In this document: positions 26,639 through 34,447 of the stretch, in pieces
How the letters are laid out: the number at the start of each line of letters is the position of its first letter
Numbering within the stretch: position 1 is the stretch's first letter
Assembly: GCF_965221685.1 (NCBI RefSeq)
Contig: NZ_OZ244907.1
Source: Palauibacter sp022826685
GTDB lineage: Bacteria; Gemmatimonadota; Gemmatimonadetes; Palauibacterales; Palauibacteraceae
DNA: 64,000 bases
Direction: 5' to 3' (one strand)
Program-made: the position numbers and the translations under genes
The notes under the pieces: generated by a model
Seen by the model: only the letters and a program-made list of their open reading frames with translations
What the model was told of the DNA's origin: nothing
Databases searched by the model: none

Positions 26639-27646
26639 ATGAACCAGATCACGACCGCCATCGCCGGCCTCGAGATCGGCGAACCGACGTTCTGCGGCGG
26701 ACTCACCGTGTTCCCCCTGCTTTCCCGGGAGACGTCGGATCTCGATTACGTCCTGCTCGGGGAAGGGCTTCGCGAGGATCGGATCACCGTGCGCGAGGTG
26801 TCCATGGGGGGCAGCGTCCCCGACCTCGAGGTGGAAAACCGGGCCGACCGTCCCGCGCTCATCGTGGACGGCGAGGAACTCGTAGGCGCCAAGCAGAACC
26901 GGGTCGCCAACCTCACGCTGCTGCTCCCCGCCGGGAAGACGACGATCATCCCGGTCTCCTGCGTGGAGCAGGGCCGCTGGTCGTACGACAGCCCGGGGTT
27001 CCGGGTGACGGACCGGCTGCACTTCGCGAGCGGCCGCGCGGAGCGATATGCGAGCGTGCAGCACTCGATGCGCAGCGAGGGAACGCGGCGCTCCGACCAG
27101 GGCCGGGTGTGGAGTTCGATCGACGACAAGGCCGTGGCGATGGACGCTCCATCGGAGACCGGAGCGATGAGCGAGATCTTCGAGCGTCACGCGAAGGCGC
27201 TGGACGACTACGTACGGGAGGTGGAGGCCGCTCCGGATCAACTCGGCGCCATCTTCTCGGTGGCGGGCGGCAGCTACGGATTGGACCTCTTCGACCGTCA
27301 CGCCACCCTCGCCGCGTTCCTCCCGAGGCTCGTGCGGAGCTACGGCGTCGACGCGCTCGAACGGCGCACGGAGGGGGACAAGGCGGCGCCTGCCTCCGCG
27401 GCGCGGGATTTCCTCGACCGCCTGAGCGCGGGATCCTTCGATGACCACCCGGCGGTCGGCCTTGGGCGCGATGTGGGGATCGTCGCCGACCGCGCGATCG
27501 GAGGCGCGCTTGTCGTGGACGAAACCACGGTGCACCTGACGGGGTTCTCCAACCCCCGGGCCGGCCTGGCCGACCGCGACGACGAACGGGTATACGCGAA
27601 CTATCGCCAGAGGCGCGACGCCCTCCGTCGGCGGCACGCGAGCTAG
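26639..27646 (+). CDS. ARPP-1 domain protein of unknown function
   Basis: 335 residues from ATG 26639 with AAGGAG upstream. It matches the ARPP-1 family (ARG and rhodanese-phosphatase-superfamily-associated protein domain): CGGLTVFPLLSRE, ITVREVSMGGSVPDLEVEN, ALIVDGEELVGAKQNRVANL, IIPVSCVEQGRWSYDSPGF. There is no signal peptide or TM, so it is cytoplasmic. No enzymatic activity is established for the family. The C-terminal third ends in a basic tail (NYRQRRDALRRRHAS). Control by the divergent MerR protein is likely. Confidence 0.85.
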   Translation: MNQITTAIAGLEIGEPTFCGGLTVFPLLSRETSDLDYVLLGEGLREDRITVREVSMGGSVPDLEVENRADRPALIVDGEELVGAKQNRVANLTLLLPAGKTTIIPVSCVEQGRWSYDSPGFRVTDRLHFASGRAERYASVQHSMRSEGTRRSDQGRVWSSIDDKAVAMDAPSETGAMSEIFERHAKALDDYVREVEAAPDQLGAIFSVAGGSYGLDLFDRHATLAAFLPRLVRSYGVDALERRTEGDKAAPASAARDFLDRLSAGSFDDHPAVGLGRDVGIVADRAIGGALVVDETTVHLTGFSNPRAGLADRDDERVYANYRQRRDALRRRHAS

Positions 27647-27772
27647 CCGGGAAGACGGCACGGCCACCACCCTCGCTGCGGCTGCGGCTGGAACTGCTTC
27701 GCCATCCCCGCCACTTTACGCGACCCGCCAGCGCGTTGGCGGCGTTCCGGCTAACGATCGCGTGGAGGACGG

Positions 27773-29002
27773 GTGAAAATACCGGGGCGGGGCCGACAGG
27801 CGGCGATGGTCTTCATCTTCATCACCGTCTTCATCGACGTGCTGGGGATCGGGATCATCGTCCCCATCCTCCCCGAACTCATCAAGGAGTTCACGGGAGG
27901 AAGCACGGCGCAGGCGGGGCGCTGGTTCGGCGTCCTCGCCGCGACGTACGCCGTCACCCAGTTCTTCTTCGCTCCCATCCTGGGGTCGCTCTCGGACCGG
28001 GTCGGGCGCCGGCCCGTCATCCTGATCTCACTCTTCGGCCTCGGAATCGACTACATCATCATGGGGTTCGCGCCCTCCATCGGCTGGCTCTTCGCGGGCC
28101 GCCTCGTCGCGGGCGTGATGGGCGCGAGCATCACGGCGGCCAACGCCTACGTCGCCGACGTGTCCGAGCCCGAGAAGCGGGCCCGGAACTTCGGTCTCAT
28201 CGGCGTCGCCTTCGGCCTCGGCTTCATCTTCGGCCCCGCCATCGGGGGCGTTCTGGGCGGCATCAGTCTTCGGCTTCCCTTCTTCGCGGCGGCGGGACTC
28301 GCCCTTCTGAACGCGCTCTACGGCATCTTCGTCCTGCCCGAATCGCTGCCGCCGGAGAAGCGCGACGCCTTCAACTGGAAGAAGGCCAATCCGGTCGGGA
28401 CCCTCGACGTGCTGCGCTCATACCCGCTGGTCGCGGGCCTCGCCGTGTCCTTCGTGTTCATTGTCCTCGCGCAGCGCGGCCTCGAGACCGTGTGGGTCCT
28501 CTACACGGGGCACAAGTTCGGGTGGGACGAACTCGCGAACGGACTGTCGCTGGCGCTCGTGGGACTCATGGCGGCGATCGTGCAGGGAGGACTCGTTCAG
28601 CCCGTCATCAGGCGCATCGGGGAGCGACGGGCGGTTCTCGGCGGGCTCGTGCTGGGCATGATCACGTACCTGGGCTACGGCCTCGCCACGCAGGGGTGGA
28701 TGCTCATCGCGTTCATCATCTTCGGCTCGATCGGCGGCGTCGCGGGCCCCGCGCTCCAGAGCCTCGTGGCGGGCGCGGTGGAACCGCAGGACCAGGGGAA
28801 GGTCCAGGGAGGCCTCCAGTCGCTCATGAGCCTGACGAGCATCGCGAGCCCCCTGATCTTCACCTTCGGCCTGTTCAGCTACTTCACGTCACCCGCCGCG
28901 CCCTTCCAGCTCCCCGGCGCGCCCTTCCTGCTCGGCGCCGTCATGTACGCCACGGCCTTCATAGTCGTGGTCCGCCTCTTCCGCCGCATCCCCGCGACCT
29001 GA
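27773..29002 (+). CDS. MFS drug/tetracycline-type efflux transporter (DHA1 family)
   Basis: 409 residues from GTG 27773 (GGACGG upstream). Twelve hydrophobic segments. Motif A GSLSDRVGRRPVIL follows TM2, motif B-like LFAGRLVAGVMGAS is in TM4, and motif C VAFGLGFIFGPAIGGVLGG is in TM5, which marks proton/drug antiporters. DVLGIGIIVPILPELIKEF in TM1 is typical of the TetA/TCR subgroup. Substrate cannot be predicted; tetracycline resistance is not implied by this similarity alone. The 126-bp gap before it shows nothing notable. Confidence 0.92.
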   Translation: MKIPGRGRQAAMVFIFITVFIDVLGIGIIVPILPELIKEFTGGSTAQAGRWFGVLAATYAVTQFFFAPILGSLSDRVGRRPVILISLFGLGIDYIIMGFAPSIGWLFAGRLVAGVMGASITAANAYVADVSEPEKRARNFGLIGVAFGLGFIFGPAIGGVLGGISLRLPFFAAAGLALLNALYGIFVLPESLPPEKRDAFNWKKANPVGTLDVLRSYPLVAGLAVSFVFIVLAQRGLETVWVLYTGHKFGWDELANGLSLALVGLMAAIVQGGLVQPVIRRIGERRAVLGGLVLGMITYLGYGLATQGWMLIAFIIFGSIGGVAGPALQSLVAGAVEPQDQGKVQGGLQSLMSLTSIASPLIFTFGLFSYFTSPAAPFQLPGAPFLLGAVMYATAFIVVVRLFRRIPAT

Positions 29003-29020
29003 ACGTCCGGGCGGACCGCT

Positions 29021-29407
29021 TCAGAGGGCGACGGCCACATCAGGTGCGCCGCGCAGGATCTCGTGGTCAAGAGTGACCAGTCGGATACCCAGAGTGCGCG
29101 CGGCGGCGACGAACTCTGCATCGTACGCCGTGAGGCCGCACTCGAGGGCAATGTCGATCACCATCCCGCCGGGGACGTCGGCAATTCTGCTGCCGAGTAC
29201 TTGCGCCGCGTTGTCACCCATCGCCTTGACCTGTCCGGACGTGGCGGCACCCCGACGCACGATGCCGAGCAGGGCGTTTCGCAATTCGCTCAGCAGAATG
29301 ACCGGAGCGGCCCATTCCGGATCTCTCCTCAGGAGATCGGCGGCGCCGGCACCTTCCGCTCCCCCGAAAACAAGACTCACCATGACATTGGTGTCGACGA
29401 CGATCAT
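29021..29407 (-). CDS. PIN-domain toxin (VapC-like ribonuclease)
   Basis: 128 residues from ATG 29407, overlapping the antitoxin stop by 4 nt. PIN-domain acidic residues are all visible: D5 (MIVVDTNVMVSL), E41 (ILLSELRNALL), D96 (GLTAYDAEFVAAA) and D114 (LVTLDHEIL). It would cleave RNA in a metal-dependent way when not bound by its antitoxin. The upstream ribbon-helix-helix antitoxin and a dyad-rich promoter make a complete toxin-antitoxin module. Confidence 0.93.
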   Translation of the reverse strand: MIVVDTNVMVSLVFGGAEGAGAADLLRRDPEWAAPVILLSELRNALLGIVRRGAATSGQVKAMGDNAAQVLGSRIADVPGGMVIDIALECGLTAYDAEFVAAARTLGIRLVTLDHEILRGAPDVAVAL

Positions 29408-29646
29408 CTCCGACCCTCGTCACGCAGCCGTCTTACGTTCTCAGGGCTCAGATCGACGGTCCCCAAGGTCTCGTGTCGGCGTGCTATCTGATGGAGGAGT
29501 GCTTCGACATCCAGGGGCTCGGGACGCACCGAAGCCGTAAGTCGGGCAATGATCTCGCCGTTCAGGCTCCGGTGGTTGCGGATCGCGGCCTCCTTGAGTT
29601 CGCGATGCAAGTCGGTGGGTATCCCACGGAGAGCCAGATTGGGCAT
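29404..29646 (-). CDS. FitA-like ribbon-helix-helix antitoxin
   Basis: 80 residues from ATG 29646, with GAGAG 8-12 nt upstream; an in-frame GTG at 29673 is possible but would abut the operator. The N-terminal ribbon-helix-helix fold is clear (MPNLALRGIPTDLHRELKEA, RSLNGEIIARLTASV), typical of FitA. The C-terminal half (DVEALLHQIARRHETLGTVD) would wrap the toxin. The stop overlaps the toxin start (ATGA). The complex is expected to bind the dyads just upstream and repress the pair. Confidence 0.9.
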   Translation of the reverse strand: MPNLALRGIPTDLHRELKEAAIRNHRSLNGEIIARLTASVRPEPLDVEALLHQIARRHETLGTVDLSPENVRRLRDEGRR

Positions 29647-29673
29647 GGTCGGATTCTCTCGCATGAAGTTCAC

Positions 29674-29703
29674 GATATCGATTTGATATCATCAAGGTAT
29701 CAA
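29674..29703. promoter_or_regulatory. Candidate operator of the toxin-antitoxin pair
   Basis: Two overlapping dyads lie directly upstream of the antitoxin gene: GATATC-N5-GATATC (29674-29690) and TTGATA-N9-TATCAA (29683-29703). The stretch is markedly A/T-richer than its surroundings. By analogy to FitAB/VapBC, autoregulation by the toxin-antitoxin complex is expected. Confidence 0.6.
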
Positions 29704-29779
29704 CACACGGAATTCTCGGCCACGACCCGGCTGGGATCCCGGGTCGAGCGATTGGGTGCAACCTTGTGGGCGAGTGGTG

Positions 29780-31939
29780 TCAGGACGCTCCGAGTTGCTG
29801 GAGGAGGAAGGCGAGTTCCATCGCCGCGTTGCGGACGTTGCGGCTGAAGGAGCGGCCGCCCGCATGGCCCGTGCGCGGATCGTAGTCGAGGATCACGGGC
29901 AGGCCGGAACTCGAGGCAGCTTGTAGCCTCGCCGCCATCTTCCGGGCCTGCAGCGGGGGCACGCGCGTGTCGAGGTCGCCCTGGGTGAGCATGACCGCCG
30001 GGTAGTCCACGCCGTCGCGGACGTTCTGGTACGGGGAGAAGGTCCGCAGCACCTCGAACTCCTCGGCCACGGCCGCGTTCCCGTACTCCAGGAGCGCCGG
30101 CATGTTGTTCGTATCGGTGAACTGATAGAAGCGGATCATGTCGAGATCGGGAAGACCGCAGTAGACCGCGCGGAAGAGGTCCGGCCGCTTCGTGAGGGAG
30201 GCGGCCACGAGCAGCCCGCCGTTGCTCCCGCCGCGGATCGCGAGCCGGTCCGGGTTGGTGTAGCCGTTGTCGACCAGCCACTCCGCCGCCCCGATGAAGT
30301 CGGCGAACACGTTCGGCTTGTTTTCAAGCATCCCCGCCCGGTGCCATTCCTCGCCGAACTCGCCGCCGCCCCTCAGCGTCGCCATCGCGTACACGCCGCC
30401 CTGCTCCAGCCACGCCGCGGCGCGGGTGTCGAAGCGGGGCAGCAGGTTCACGTTGAAGCCGCCGTACCCGTACAGGAGCGCGGGCGCCTGCCCGTCCAGC
30501 GCGATTCCCCGGCGGTGGGCGACGTACATCGGGGCCCGCGTCCCGTCCTCCGACGTGTACCACACCTGCTTCAGTTCGTACTCCGAGCCATCGAAGGGGA
30601 CGGATGACGGCCGCCACTCCTCCGTCTCCATCGTCTCGAGGTCCAGCTTGAGGATGGTGGAGGGGGTGAGGAGCGACGTCAGCGTGAGGAGGGCCTCGTC
30701 TCCGTCCTCTCCGTGCGAGCGCAGCGTCGCCACGTGGTGCGGCGGGATCGGGATCTCGCCCTTCACCGCGCCGTCTGGCCCGTAGCGCACGATCCGGCTG
30801 CTCACGTCGCGCAGGTAGTCGGCGTACAGGTCGTCGCCGATGAACCGGTACCCGGTGAGGAGATCCTCCCCCTCGGGCAGCACCTCCCGCCACTGCGACG
30901 GGTCGGGATCCGGGTTCTCCAGGTTCACCGAAAGAATCCGGTTCTTCGGCGCGTCCAGATTCGTGAGCAGGTAGAGTTCGTCGTCGACGAATCGGGTGCC
31001 GAAGCGGGCGGGCGCGCCGACGATGAGCGGCGCGGGCGCCGTCCCGGCACGGAGGTCCTGCAGGTAGACGTCCGTCCGCGCCCAGCCATGCTGCACGGTG
31101 TAGACGTGCCAGCGGCCGTCGCCCCCCTGCGAGAACCCCACGAACCGCTCGGGGCCGTGCCCCTCCCCGAACAACTCCTCGTCCTCCTCGATGTCCGTCC
31201 CCAGCCGGTGGTACCGGATCCGGGCCCCCGTCTCCCGCGACCGGCGGCTGTAGTAGAAGCCGTCCCCTTCCGGATCGAAGGAGACGTTGCCGTACAGGTA
31301 GGTCGGCAGACGGTCGGGCAGGTCCTCGCCGCTCTCGAGGTCGCGGACACGGTACTCCCGCTCGTCTCGTCCCCCGTCACGGATGGCGTAGATCATGAGA
31401 CGGCCATCGGGGGAGAAGTCGATGATGCTCACGCTGGTCGTGGCGTCGGCGCGGAGGTCGAGCGGGTCGATGACGACCTCGAACTCGCCCTCGGGATCCA
31501 CCGGGGTGTCGTCCGGCTCCTCGGACGCCGGCCGGCGGTAGATCGCGCCCACCTCCCGGCCCGGCTGCCGGAAGGAGAAGTACTCGAAGTCGCCCGCCCG
31601 CCGAGGGAAGATCGCGCCAGGCGCGTCCATGAGTTCGCGGAGCCGCCCCTCGAGACCGGTGCGCCGCGGCGAGTCGCCGACAATGAGTTCCGCGTAGGCG
31701 TTCTGCTCGTCGATCCAGACGCGCGTCTCGGGACTCTCCTGGTCCTCGAGCCACCGGTAGTCGTCGGTGAACTCGACGCCGTGCAGGGTGTCGACGACCG
31801 GGATCCGGGCCGTCTCGGGCGGAGGAGGATACGTCTCGCACGCCGCCACGCAGACGGCGAGCGCGGCCAGCCGAAGCGGCGGAAGAGCGCGGCCGACGGG
31901 CACGGCGACGGCGCGGGCGCAGGGTGTCGAGTCCGCCAT
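29780..31939 (-). CDS. Prolyl oligopeptidase family serine peptidase (S9A), lipoprotein
   Basis: 719 residues from ATG 31939. A signal segment ends in lipobox VAAC (Cys34). The N-terminal region starts with the family motif DTLHGVEFTDDYRWLEDQES and forms a seven-bladed propeller. The C-terminal alpha/beta hydrolase has the catalytic Ser in IRGGSNGGLLVAASL, Asp in TQGDLDTRVPPLQARKM and His in RTGHAGGRSF, plus LLYGYGGFNVNLLPRF and ATLRGGGEFGEEWH. It would cleave short peptides after proline at the cell surface or periplasm. Downstream of the exported gene at 31959 by 19 nt, so probably cotranscribed. Confidence 0.95.
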   Translation of the reverse strand: MADSTPCARAVAVPVGRALPPLRLAALAVCVAACETYPPPPETARIPVVDTLHGVEFTDDYRWLEDQESPETRVWIDEQNAYAELIVGDSPRRTGLEGRLRELMDAPGAIFPRRAGDFEYFSFRQPGREVGAIYRRPASEEPDDTPVDPEGEFEVVIDPLDLRADATTSVSIIDFSPDGRLMIYAIRDGGRDEREYRVRDLESGEDLPDRLPTYLYGNVSFDPEGDGFYYSRRSRETGARIRYHRLGTDIEEDEELFGEGHGPERFVGFSQGGDGRWHVYTVQHGWARTDVYLQDLRAGTAPAPLIVGAPARFGTRFVDDELYLLTNLDAPKNRILSVNLENPDPDPSQWREVLPEGEDLLTGYRFIGDDLYADYLRDVSSRIVRYGPDGAVKGEIPIPPHHVATLRSHGEDGDEALLTLTSLLTPSTILKLDLETMETEEWRPSSVPFDGSEYELKQVWYTSEDGTRAPMYVAHRRGIALDGQAPALLYGYGGFNVNLLPRFDTRAAAWLEQGGVYAMATLRGGGEFGEEWHRAGMLENKPNVFADFIGAAEWLVDNGYTNPDRLAIRGGSNGGLLVAASLTKRPDLFRAVYCGLPDLDMIRFYQFTDTNNMPALLEYGNAAVAEEFEVLRTFSPYQNVRDGVDYPAVMLTQGDLDTRVPPLQARKMAARLQAASSSGLPVILDYDPRTGHAGGRSFSRNVRNAAMELAFLLQQLGAS

Positions 31940-31958
31940 GGCGCCTCCTGTCAGGCGG

Positions 31959-32834
31959 TCAGGGGGTGACGGTCACCCGGACGTAGGCGTTGCTCCAGCA
32001 GCACTGGTTTCCGCCGGAACTGTCGTTCGCGTCCCAGTTGTCGACGCGCGCCCGCAGGATGTACTCGCCCGGCTCGCGGAACGTGGCGGCGGTCGTCGCC
32101 TCGCCGGCCCCGCCCGCCACGGTGATCTGCCACGGCTCGAACTCCACCGCCGCGGCGGGGCCCTGGTGCTTGAACCAGGTCACCTCCACGTCGACCTCCT
32201 GGTTCACCAGGTCCTCCGGGTCGCGGACGGAGACCTCCTCGGTCCACAACTGGAGCGTGAGCGGTTCGCCCACCTTCGCGCCGCGCGGCTCGCCCCACAC
32301 GCCCTGGACGTGCTGGCCCGCCTCCCCCCCGGGATCGAAGCGGACGAGCGGCGGCACCGACCCCATGGCTCGCGGCCCGTAGTCGAGTTGCATCGCCGGA
32401 GCAAAGACGCGCGCCGGCACCGAATAGGTGACCCCGTTCGTCGTGATCGTCCACACGACGCGCTGGTCGCCGTCCTCCCAGCTCGACGGTACGGTGACGG
32501 AGAACACGCCCCTGTCGCGGCGAGGCCGGACCGGGAAGTGCGTCGGCTGCATCCCGTCGAACTCGCGCGGCTCGACGTGGTTCTCCGCGCCGAGCGGGAC
32601 ATCGAGGACTTCCTCCCGGTTCAGGTTGAAGTAGCCGAACGAGAAAGTGAAGGAGCCGTCGTCGTTCCGGTACCAGCCCTCGAAGAAGGGAGCCACCGGC
32701 TCCCCCTTCGCCGGGATGGGCGCGAGCGGCAGCCGCTGCACCTGCTGGGCGTGAACGGATGCCGGCCCCCCGATCAGGGAGGCTGGCGCCACCTGCGCGG
32801 CGACCAGGACGGCCGCGATATGTGCGATCCGCAT
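31959..32834 (-). CDS. Exported protein of unknown function
   Basis: 291 residues from ATG 32834; the frame is open upstream but this start gives a signal peptide (MRIAHIAAVLVAAQVAPASL, cleaved near VHAQQ). I do not recognise the family. Visible features: EGWYRNDDGSFTFSFGYFNL near the start, a beta-rich middle, and a C-terminal segment with ATFREPGEYILRARVDNWDA and a CC pair (GGNQCCWSNAYVRVTVTP). The look is of a periplasmic beta-sandwich. It lies 19 nt after the haem/copper gene and 19 nt before the peptidase in the same direction, so it belongs to this operon. Confidence 0.78.
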   Translation of the reverse strand: MRIAHIAAVLVAAQVAPASLIGGPASVHAQQVQRLPLAPIPAKGEPVAPFFEGWYRNDDGSFTFSFGYFNLNREEVLDVPLGAENHVEPREFDGMQPTHFPVRPRRDRGVFSVTVPSSWEDGDQRVVWTITTNGVTYSVPARVFAPAMQLDYGPRAMGSVPPLVRFDPGGEAGQHVQGVWGEPRGAKVGEPLTLQLWTEEVSVRDPEDLVNQEVDVEVTWFKHQGPAAAVEFEPWQITVAGGAGEATTAATFREPGEYILRARVDNWDANDSSGGNQCCWSNAYVRVTVTP

Positions 32835-32853
32835 GTTCCGTCTCAGTTGCAGG

Positions 32854-34248
32854 TCAGTTGTTGTCGTTGCTGTCGTCGCTGTCGTCGTCGGTCGCGAGCT
32901 TCTTCTCACGCTCCTCGACCAGCCGCTGGTAGCCTTCCTCCGTGAGGTGCGTCACGGCGAGCCAAGCATGCGACATCTCGTCCCCGGTGCGGTCGCCGCG
33001 GGCGTACCAGATTTCGGGGTCCGGCGTCAGTTCGTTCTCCGCCGTGTTGTCGTACCACCCGGTCATGACGAGGACCGTCCCGGGCGGGAGCAGCGGCGCG
33101 ACGTCATCCTCGTAGATGTAGCTGTGATGCCAGCGGGCGTCGAAATCCGTGACCATGCTGATCAGCTCCAGCCTGCCGTCGGGGTAGAGCGCCTGGATCG
33201 ACATGGCGTGCAGGTGGACATGCCCGTGCGGCTGGAAGCTGTCGAGCCTCACCGGGTGGTCCCAGCGCATGAACCCCTGCGTCATCGCGGTACCCCCCGG
33301 CGCGAGCGCGATGTCGCCCCTGAGGGGATAGAGGCGCAGGTCCTGCTGGAACTCCGGCTTGTAGCCCTCCTCGTGGAACCAGATCCCGAGTTCGACCTGG
33401 TCGCCGGGGACGTCGTATCCCATGGGATAGTAGTGCGCGTCCCACTCGATCATGTCGTTCGCCTTCAGGAGGCGGCCCGCATCCCCGGGCACGAGTTCGC
33501 CGACCTTGCCCATGGCGTACTCGGAGAGACTTTGGAAGCGCTGATACTCACCGTCTTCGTCGAGCCGCAGAAGGCGGGGGATCGCGTGGTGGAGGACCTG
33601 GCGCCCGGCCGGGAACGAGGGGCGCGTCTCGAACGCCCTCACCCAGCGATCCTCTTCGAGGCCCGTCGGCACCCGCGGCCGCCACCAGGTGTCGCCACCC
33701 TCGGCCGGTACGTCGAACGGCTTCGACCTGATCACGTGATCGGGCGGGCCGATGAGATCCTCGAGCTGCCACTTCTGCTCGCTCGGCCACTCGATCGGGG
33801 GCGGCATGTCGGCCGGGTCGCCCTCCGGCGCTCCGGCGTCCGCCCACGCGACGACCGTCTCGATGTCCTCCTCGCTCAGCCGCCAGTCATCCTTGATGTC
33901 CTGGATCCCGATTCCCGTGTCGAGGTGGAAGGGGGGCATGAGCCGCTTCGAGACGAGATCCTTCATGCGCGAAGCCCAGCGGCGCGTGTCACGGTACGTG
34001 AGGAGCGACATCGGACCCACGGACCCCGGCCGATGGCAGATCTGGCAGTTCGCCTGCAGGATCGGAGCGACATCCCTCGAGAATGTGACGTCGACCTCCG
34101 CCCCGTCGGTGCCGTTCACGCCGTTCGCCGCCGGTCCCTGTCCGGCGAGGTCGCCGAACGTGAGACCCAGGGCCAGGGGCATGATGACGATGGCCAGGAC
34201 CGTTGCATGCGACCAGGCATGGCTCGAGTAACGAAGCGATCCACGCAT
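32854..34248 (-). CDS. Exported cytochrome c / copper type II monooxygenase-like protein
   Basis: 464 residues from ATG 34248 with a strong GGAGGAGG site. Signal-like segment about 14-36. A haem c motif, CQICH (Cys68-His72), sits in VTFSRDVAPILQANCQICHR followed by PGSVGPMSLLTYRDTRRWA, as in planctomycete-type cytochromes. The C-terminal half resembles ascorbate-dependent copper monooxygenase domains with His-rich strands (VLHHAIPRLL, EWDAHYYPMGY, PHGHVHLHAMS, ARWHHSYIYED). The tail is acidic (DDDSDDSNDNN). Reaction unknown; probably a periplasmic oxidation. It is divergent from a PQQ dehydrogenase. Confidence 0.82.
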   Translation of the reverse strand: MRGSLRYSSHAWSHATVLAIVIMPLALGLTFGDLAGQGPAANGVNGTDGAEVDVTFSRDVAPILQANCQICHRPGSVGPMSLLTYRDTRRWASRMKDLVSKRLMPPFHLDTGIGIQDIKDDWRLSEEDIETVVAWADAGAPEGDPADMPPPIEWPSEQKWQLEDLIGPPDHVIRSKPFDVPAEGGDTWWRPRVPTGLEEDRWVRAFETRPSFPAGRQVLHHAIPRLLRLDEDGEYQRFQSLSEYAMGKVGELVPGDAGRLLKANDMIEWDAHYYPMGYDVPGDQVELGIWFHEEGYKPEFQQDLRLYPLRGDIALAPGGTAMTQGFMRWDHPVRLDSFQPHGHVHLHAMSIQALYPDGRLELISMVTDFDARWHHSYIYEDDVAPLLPPGTVLVMTGWYDNTAENELTPDPEIWYARGDRTGDEMSHAWLAVTHLTEEGYQRLVEEREKKLATDDDSDDSNDNN

Positions 34249-34447
34249 GAGGCCTCCTCCTGCAGATTGCACAGCTCCCGCTGCCGCTTCCAGCGACTCC
34301 TCTTTAACTGCCAGATACAGTGCGAAGAAACGTCGCCTGCGTGCAAGGAGCCGTTGCGTCCCGGGAAACGCGCGTCCACGATGGAGTGTTATCCTTGCCG
34401 GACATCGGACGGCGAACTGCGGAAGAGAGAACAGCGAGAGCGGACGG

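Noticed and set aside
27647..27772. Possible RNA gene in the gap before the MFS gene
   Set aside because: No cloverleaf or other recognisable fold; only a few short GC repeats.
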